From contig NC_052618.1 of NCBI RefSeq assembly GCF_016545825.1, forward strand, positions 42,416,196 to 42,480,195: DNA of 64,000 bases, given 5' to 3'. The notes beneath the pieces are model-generated. The model was not told the origin of the DNA. It searched no databases and saw only the letters and a list, made by a program, of their open reading frames with translations. Position 1 is the first letter of the stretch. The number at the start of each line of letters is the position of its first letter. The translations under genes and the position numbers were made by a program. Below, in pieces: positions 58,601 through 64,000 of the stretch. Origin of the DNA: Eucalyptus grandis. Lineage: Eukaryota > Streptophyta > Magnoliopsida > Myrtales > Myrtaceae.

Positions 58601-61217
58601 AAGAAGCTGCATGGTCTTTTAATTCTAGCCAATGACATCAACCTGCTCAGTTTGCCTCCAGGGCATTTTTCCAGACAATTCTAATTGGCTGCATTCATCT
58701 CTCTCTCTCCCCCCTCCCTCCTTTTCCTTCTCTCTCTCTCTCTCTCTCATATGGAACTACACCATTAACTCAACCACCAGTCAAAAGAAAGGCACGAGCG
58801 AACCAAAATCAGAACATTGCCAGCTCTGTCAGCCACCCTCAGCAGCATATTGCTTTGTAAAATGTAAGTTTCACGGTTGCCACCACATATCAAATGCCAG
58901 CATAAACAGAACAACTCAAACCCAATGTTGCTCTTGAAAAAGAAAAAAACCGTCTGCAGTGGAATTCCACATAACATCAGTATAATTGCTAATTTCATAA
59001 GTTGGCACCCAACAATTCCATCTTAGCAGCTATTCTTGTCCATTTAAACCTGCTTTGCATATATATATATATATATTTTAATTTTAGTTATTGTGAATAA
59101 TCATATATTACAGTTTAGCAAAACAATATGAAAATTCCAAATTGGTCTCTAGTTATTTTTTACCACTAGTGAATAATCATATATTACAGTTTAGGAGTCA
59201 GTTGAAACAATGGGATGTAATGACATGATTCCAAATTGAAGAGGAAGCAACTACAATGAGGTTGTGCAATTTTTACCACTAGATTATCTGTAAATGAAAG
59301 TAGCATGAATGATGCAACGGCCAATATGTTGCACTACATCAGCGATGTCATAAGTTCCACAGCGGCAATCACAAAGAGGGACAAGGCACAGGGAAAATGG
59401 TCACCAGTCCTGGAAATGGGATTGTGGGAAAGGATTTTTCCAGCAAAAACTGAGTTTCATGTTTTCCACAATGAAATTAATGTTGCTGATTTAGTGGAGA
59501 AAAATTATAACTACTAAAGGTTCAAGTTATGACAAGCTAACTAAGATGTCACTAAATAGTTGACTCGTACTAATAGCCATAGCTAAATCATCCAATAAAG
59601 TATAAACCATTTGCCATAATACCTAAGCGATAGAACAACCACTACCTTTTTCAATCATGCACCTATATCCTACCAAAATGTCGCAAAAGAGAGAAGTCTG
59701 AATCTTTGTGCTAACGAAATTTTACTGAATGTAATAATACGCTTCAAAAGAAAAATGAAAGCTTGCAAACATAGGCCAAACTTGTCATTCATTGGCACTG
59801 AAGTCATCTGCTTTTTCCCTTCACCTCCAGTTACTTGTTTAACACTTGACAGGACTCGTGAAGATACTATGACGATACTGATTCAATTTCCACAAACGAT
59901 ACATATTTGACACATGTTTAAACTTCAAATCTAAAAAATGCAAGGTAATTAAAATGCATACCATTGTAGGAAATCCCACAACTATCGCACCAGCAGCACT
60001 GACGATTACAGCCAAAGCAGTGAAAGCCACTGAGCTGAAAGCATCTGAAACCATACCAAGAGCACCAGCACCAGCACCAGCAGCCCCTCCAAGCATAGTA
60101 ATTGTCACAAGAAGATAATTGAATGGAGGAGGAACCTGAATGTACTTCGCGAAAGAGTGAAAAACAACTCTTATTTCCAAACAGATCACAACCACCACCA
60201 GCGATATTGCGCCATTCACCACGCGAATACTCTGCAGCTGATGGGCATTCTTCGTCACCCACCAAAGTGCACCCCTCGTCGAGGCATACAGTTGAAACAG
60301 AAAAGGGATAAAGAAAAGCAGGAACAGATCGGAAATTGCAGCAGCTGACGAGAGAATCACAGAGTAATGCGATGCAACGTGAAAGAGGAAAGGGAAAAAG
60401 ACCAAATTCAGCGTGTGAACGCAACTCTCGAGCGGCCCGAGGATCAAATTATCATCTGGAACCTCTCCACCGTGATACTTCACTTCCTGTTTAGCTTTAA
60501 AAGACGATACTCGAGGGATCGAGTAAAGCCAATAGAAAACGCAATTGAATGCCATCAGATAATACGCGGCATTGTTCATGCCGACTGCAGAGACCGTCGC
60601 CCAAGTGAAGAGCGCCGAGGCCGCGATGGGCACGCAGGTGAAGAGAAGCCGCTCGAGCGCGAGCACGATCGAAGGATTCTCGATTTGAATCCACTTGAAC
60701 TGAAGCGACGCCCACACACCGATCAGAAAGTTCGTCTCGGCGCAGAGGAACGCCGCGAGGAGCGCGAGGGGCAACGAATTGAGCGTCGAGATCAGGGAGG
60801 AGCTGAAGAAGAAGGCGATCTGAGCCGCGAGGAGGGAGAACCAGACGCCGAAGAAGGAGCCGGCCTTGAAGCTGAGGGAATCGAGGATGTAGGCGACCAT
60901 CAGGCCGAGGGTGAGGGTGGCGACCACCGGCGTGCCGCCGAGGTCGAGGAGGAAGGCGGCGCAGGGGACGAGGGCGACGGCGACGCGGGCGTTGTGGGAG
61001 AAGGCGGAGGGGGCGAAGCGGGACGACGATTTCGCCGATCTGGGCCCCCCGCCGGAGAAATCGCCGGAGCCGGAGCCGGGGCCGTGGGGGCGGGGGAGTA
61101 GGGCGGCGATCCGTTGCCGTAGGCGGAGGGGGAGGAGGAGGAGGAGAAGGTCGGCGCGCTGACGGAGGAGGAGATGTATGGGCGGAAGGACCGCGCCTGG
61201 AGCTCCGGCGGCATCAT
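55604..61217 (-). CDS. NEF1: NEF1 (NO EXINE FORMATION 1) homologue, multi-pass membrane protein
   Basis: Homologue of Arabidopsis NEF1 (At5g13390), a polytopic membrane protein needed for pollen exine patterning; its biochemical role is unsettled. Minus-strand exons: 61217-59962, 58084-57513, 57411-57192 and 56956-55604, with GT-AG introns. It opens MMPPELQARSFRPYISSS and ends SRQQYISGLKYI. Conserved stretches include VKYHGGEVPDDNLILG, FFIPFLFQLYASTRGALWW, IYYYGFEEDVMYPSYM, SVWFCRETIFEALQWW, SADDISIYGFVASKPTWPSW and LNQDSDFIAGFGDKQRYFPV. Exon lengths total 3401 nt, one short of a multiple of three. The frame changes between SPPYSP and GSGSGDFSGGG, in two 5-G runs at about 61086-61096. One extra base there gives about 1133 residues (about 1123 in Arabidopsis). 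A (CT)n tract (sense) sits about 35 nt upstream of the ATG. A natural null allele or assembly error are both possible. Confidence 0.92.
61086..61100 (-). other. Site of the apparent single-base deletion in NEF1
   Basis: On the minus strand the frame that opens with MMPPEL runs to SPPYSP, while the frame leading into the conserved membrane body reads RPHGPGSGSGDFSGG from the same place. Two GGGGG runs (+ strand 61086-61090 and 61092-61096) are the obvious spot for a lost base. Confidence 0.75.
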
Positions 61218-61251
61218 CTTCGCCGGCGGCGGCGGCGGCGGCGGCCGGTTT

Positions 61252-61273
61252 AGAGAGAGAGAGAGAGAGAGAG
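61252..61273 (-). repeat. (CT)n in the NEF1 5' UTR
   Basis: GA run on the + strand, CT on the sense strand, ending about 35 nt before the NEF1 start codon. Confidence 0.8.
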
Positions 61274-61952
61274 GGTTTTCGGTGATTTCTTGGGGAGCTG
61301 GTCTGGTCTTCTCTCTCGAGTGGGAGTGACGCGAATCGGAGGAGACGACGTGCGCGACCCTGGAGACGGGCGGTGACGTGTCCGGGCCGATCCTGGCCGT
61401 CCGATCGTTGGGGGCCCTGGCGGATCGATCACCGTTCGCGAGTTTTTGCAATGCAGCAGTTGACTCATTGACGCGCTGAGCCAACGCGAGGGACCCTCGA
61501 GTTCCGCGCGTGACGTAGGGCCGGGCCGGTTCCCAATGGGCCGATTGGGCCCAAATATAGTGGGTTCCACCCATGATATCATAAGAACGGATCGCCGTCG
61601 TCCTTTTTTTTGGGCCGGCCAGTGGCAAGAGCTTTTCAGATTATCCTCAGTCATAAATCCCACAAACTGTAAATTGGATATCTTAAGGTTGCTCCGACCC
61701 CGGTCGGAAGCATCCGGTGTCGGTTCGAACTAATACACACAAAATTGTCCGACATGGGTTGCCGCGCAAAATGCCCGGACCGGATTTTAGTCCGGCCATC
61801 TGGTCGGCATAAGCCCATTAGGGAATATGCAGTACAGTCCTTAACAAAAAACACCTAGGCACACAAAGCACACACGCTTACATTACATGAAACCTTTCTA
61901 ACACAAAAATCCTGCAAAGCAGCGCTGTTAAAGAGCTCGCAGTGGTGATTCT
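61274..61952. other. Spacer between the NAC gene and NEF1
   Basis: Holds the NEF1 promoter and the NAC 3' UTR; both are transcribed on the minus strand. Open frames here on the minus strand are upstream extensions with no family resemblance. No clear TATA box could be assigned. Confidence 0.5.
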
Positions 61953-63590
61953 TCAGCTCCAAGGATTAAAGAAATCATTGCCCTGTACCAAACATAGTGA
62001 TCATTAGTTTAATCAAGAATTAGCAAGCGATTAATTTGTTTCGCCAATTAATCGAACCGTCAGTGTATACCATGAGTAACGCACGCCTTACCTGGTTGTC
62101 GCCGTACACATAGGGCTGCGGAGCGTAGGAGTAATGCGAGTAGTAGTTTGGATGGTTGTCGTTGACCAGCTCTATTTGGGAGAGCGATTCCAGGGTTGCT
62201 TGATAGGACGACTGATGCAGGAACGAAAAATTCCGTGTTAAAAAGACTCTCGGATTACTTCGGAATTAAACGGCTAGTGCTCAGTGCATGGAACATTATT
62301 TTGATCGAAAGAAGGTTTGGGTCCTTTGGATTACTTACCTCTTGGTCTGTGTCTTCGGTTGACTCATGCTGAGCAGCAACTGGAGGGTCATCAGTAACAC
62401 TTGAATCTCCTTCTTCGAAGCTTGGCGAAATATCAAAGCTTTCTCCTGGTTTCCTCTTTAAGCGACAAAGGACATATGGTATCTGTAATATATATAGAAT
62501 TTAATATACCAATGATTAGAGTCAGTATAATGTGAGAGTGGTCAAAACGACAAATAATAATGATGATGACATGATGCAATGATGTAATTGGCTTATCCTT
62601 TTCTTTCAACAATTCAATAGTACAAGCATAAAGTCAGGCCCTTGAAATAACCTGCAGATCTGATGGACCTGTTAAATTCAAGTTTTTAACTTGTGCAAGT
62701 TGCCCCTTATCTTAATTCAGAATAGTTTGTACGTACGCTAACATGATCTGAATAAGTGACCCCTAGTTCTTAAATTGAAAAGCCCAACACCACAATCAAT
62801 TATGCCAACTCTAAAAAGTCAATTGGCTCATCTCATTGAAAGCTGTTGATATTATGATGTAGTTCAAAAGATTATCATCCTCCATTCTTCAGCCTAGCCT
62901 AGTGCAATGTTGATTCACTTCTCACTAATTTAGTTTGCAAATGAAAAAATAGAAGAGAAATCTTAGATAGATCAATTGGAGAACCTGGAGGGTCGAAGAG
63001 TATCCATCGAGAAGTTTATGATTCAGGTGATATTCGTGCAAGATCCATCCGGTCTTGATGCGATTTTTGTAAAAGGTCAGAATCCTTTTGCTGCCTATTA
63101 GAACCCTAGTGTCTCGAGTTTTTATTTCATCCCTTTGGCTTGTGATCTTCCAATTACCGCTACTTGTCTTCCTTTTGATGCGCTCGCTGTTCTGGGCTAA
63201 GTAAGGAGAAGGGCACAAGAAGTACCAATCCCACCCATCCGATGGAACATTCGATATTTCTGCACCCATTCATGGCAACAAAAAATTAGGACAACTTATC
63301 AAAACACCATAATTGCAAATAGTGTAAGTAATGACTTTTCTACGCGTAATCACTATTACAACGTCACAAATAAGTACTACAACACATGCCTAAGTAAAAG
63401 GGAAACGAGAAGGCGAAAGAAACTCGCCTTGATGCACTCTCGGTAAATCCCAAGGATCCCATGCATAGAAATCCTCTAGCTCAGGGACGATGCAATGGTC
63501 GGTGTATCCCAGCACCTTTCTCATCAAGTGATCATTGATGAGTTCTTCCTCCGTCGGAGAAAATCTGTATCCCACCTGAAATTGCTCCAT
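61953..63590 (-). CDS. NAC-domain transcription factor, five exons
   Basis: Minus-strand exons 63590-63428, 63259-62985, 62482-62339, 62211-62092 and 61982-61953 give 243 residues. NAC subdomain A is YRFSPTEEELINDHLMRK, followed by PELEDFYAWDPWDLP (B/C), DGWDWYFLCPS, ERIKRKTSSGNWKIT (C), IGSKRILTFYKNR and GWILHEYHL (D), then IPYVLCRLKRK (E), all in the expected order. The C-terminal part (residues about 158-243) is short and rich in Ser, Glu, Tyr and Asn, suiting an activation region; it ends FNPWS. There is no membrane segment. Exon 1 must end CATCAAG before GCGAGT, so intron 1 appears to be a GC-AG intron; the other three are GT-AG. The usual T-N-W in subdomain D is T-G-W here. Subgroup and target genes cannot be read from this sequence. 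Confidence 0.88.
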
Positions 63591-64000
63591 GTCAGAGAGA
63601 GCGGAGTTTGGCTAATTTGACTTAGGCAAGTGATGTGTTTGAAACTTGAGTTGAAGTTGAGCGTTCGAGTAATTCTTTTGAGTTCATAATCAATTTATAA
63701 TCGGACTCGGCATCGACTCAAAGCTTCTGCTTTTTGCAGCTTGTGGGTCTTCCCCTTGTGCCGGAAGCCTCCTTTTCCCCCAAGCCCTTGTTTCCCAAGG
63801 GGAAGCTGATTGCAATTTTTTCCATCTTCTAAGAAGAGGATTCCACCCTGAAGAAGCTACTGGTGAAATTTCCATTCTATCCTCCCTGGGAAGGTGCCCC
63901 AAGTTCTCGGGACCGCTTTGTTTGCTAAAACAAGTGGAGCTCTGTATTTGAACAGATTGAGCTAAAAGCACGACAACCCAATGACCAAAGGTCTAAGAAT
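63591..64000. other. 5' flank of the NAC gene
   Basis: Promoter side of the NAC gene. A 93-codon minus-strand frame (63690-63971) begins MLLAQSVQIQ and contains SGWNPLLRRWKKL. It resembles no family I know and is not called as a gene. Confidence 0.4.

Noticed and set aside
60367..61101. 244-codon + strand open frame rich in Glu, Arg and Gly
   Set aside because: Antisense shadow of the GC-rich NEF1 first exon; composition artefact.
63690..63971. 93-codon minus frame beside the NAC gene
   Set aside because: No recognisable domain; not part of the NAC open frame and not supported by splice signals.

Overview
This window is nuclear DNA from a eudicot plant. The genes carry GT-AG introns. The encoded proteins are plant-specific: a plastid transaldolase, a thylakoid-lumen FKBP, an NPF transporter, NEF1 and a NAC factor. 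The AT-rich spacers are full of plant transposon families. Long CT tracts directly upstream of start codons and the repeat style would fit a woody rosid such as a Myrtaceae species, but that placement is only a guess.

Layout. 1-5.6 kb: gene-free apart from a 27-codon LURP-one-like remnant at the left edge and a ~270-bp duplication. 5.7-9.3 kb: seven-exon transaldolase gene (+). 10.43-14.87 kb: tandem array of a ~1.09-kb unit (four copies plus a stub). 16.1-16.5 kb: fold-back MITE directly upstream of the FKBP19-like gene (+, 16.7-19.7 kb). 24.0-26.4 kb: four-exon NPF6.1-like transporter (+). 27.5-31.5 kb: two tandem At4g14100-like genes (-), the first with a disrupted N-terminus and the second with a MITE in its intron. 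32-53.6 kb: transposon territory. It holds a GRF zinc-finger remnant, a LINE endonuclease fragment, a solo LTR, and a Mutator-like transposase gene split by a PIF/Harbinger element that itself contains a hAT element. A second, small hAT sits inside a fold-back repeat. 55.6-61.2 kb: NEF1 homologue (-). 61.95-63.6 kb: five-exon NAC gene (-).

How it fits together. Transaldolase, FKBP19, NPF6.1 and NEF1 appear in the same order as the consecutive Arabidopsis loci At5g13420, At5g13410, At5g13400 and At5g13390 (locus numbers from memory). The gene skeleton is therefore an old conserved block. The ~24 kb between the At4g14100-like pair and NEF1 is secondary transposon growth. I see no bacterial-style operon, CRISPR or defence system.

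The most notable content is the nested transposons. They have readable target-site duplications and have picked up host-gene pieces: a multi-exon GH35 beta-galactosidase fragment inside the hAT and an SGT1-like TPR exon inside the Harbinger. Also notable are single-base frame breaks in GC-rich homopolymer stretches near the N-termini of NEF1 and one At4g14100-like gene, which may be assembly errors.
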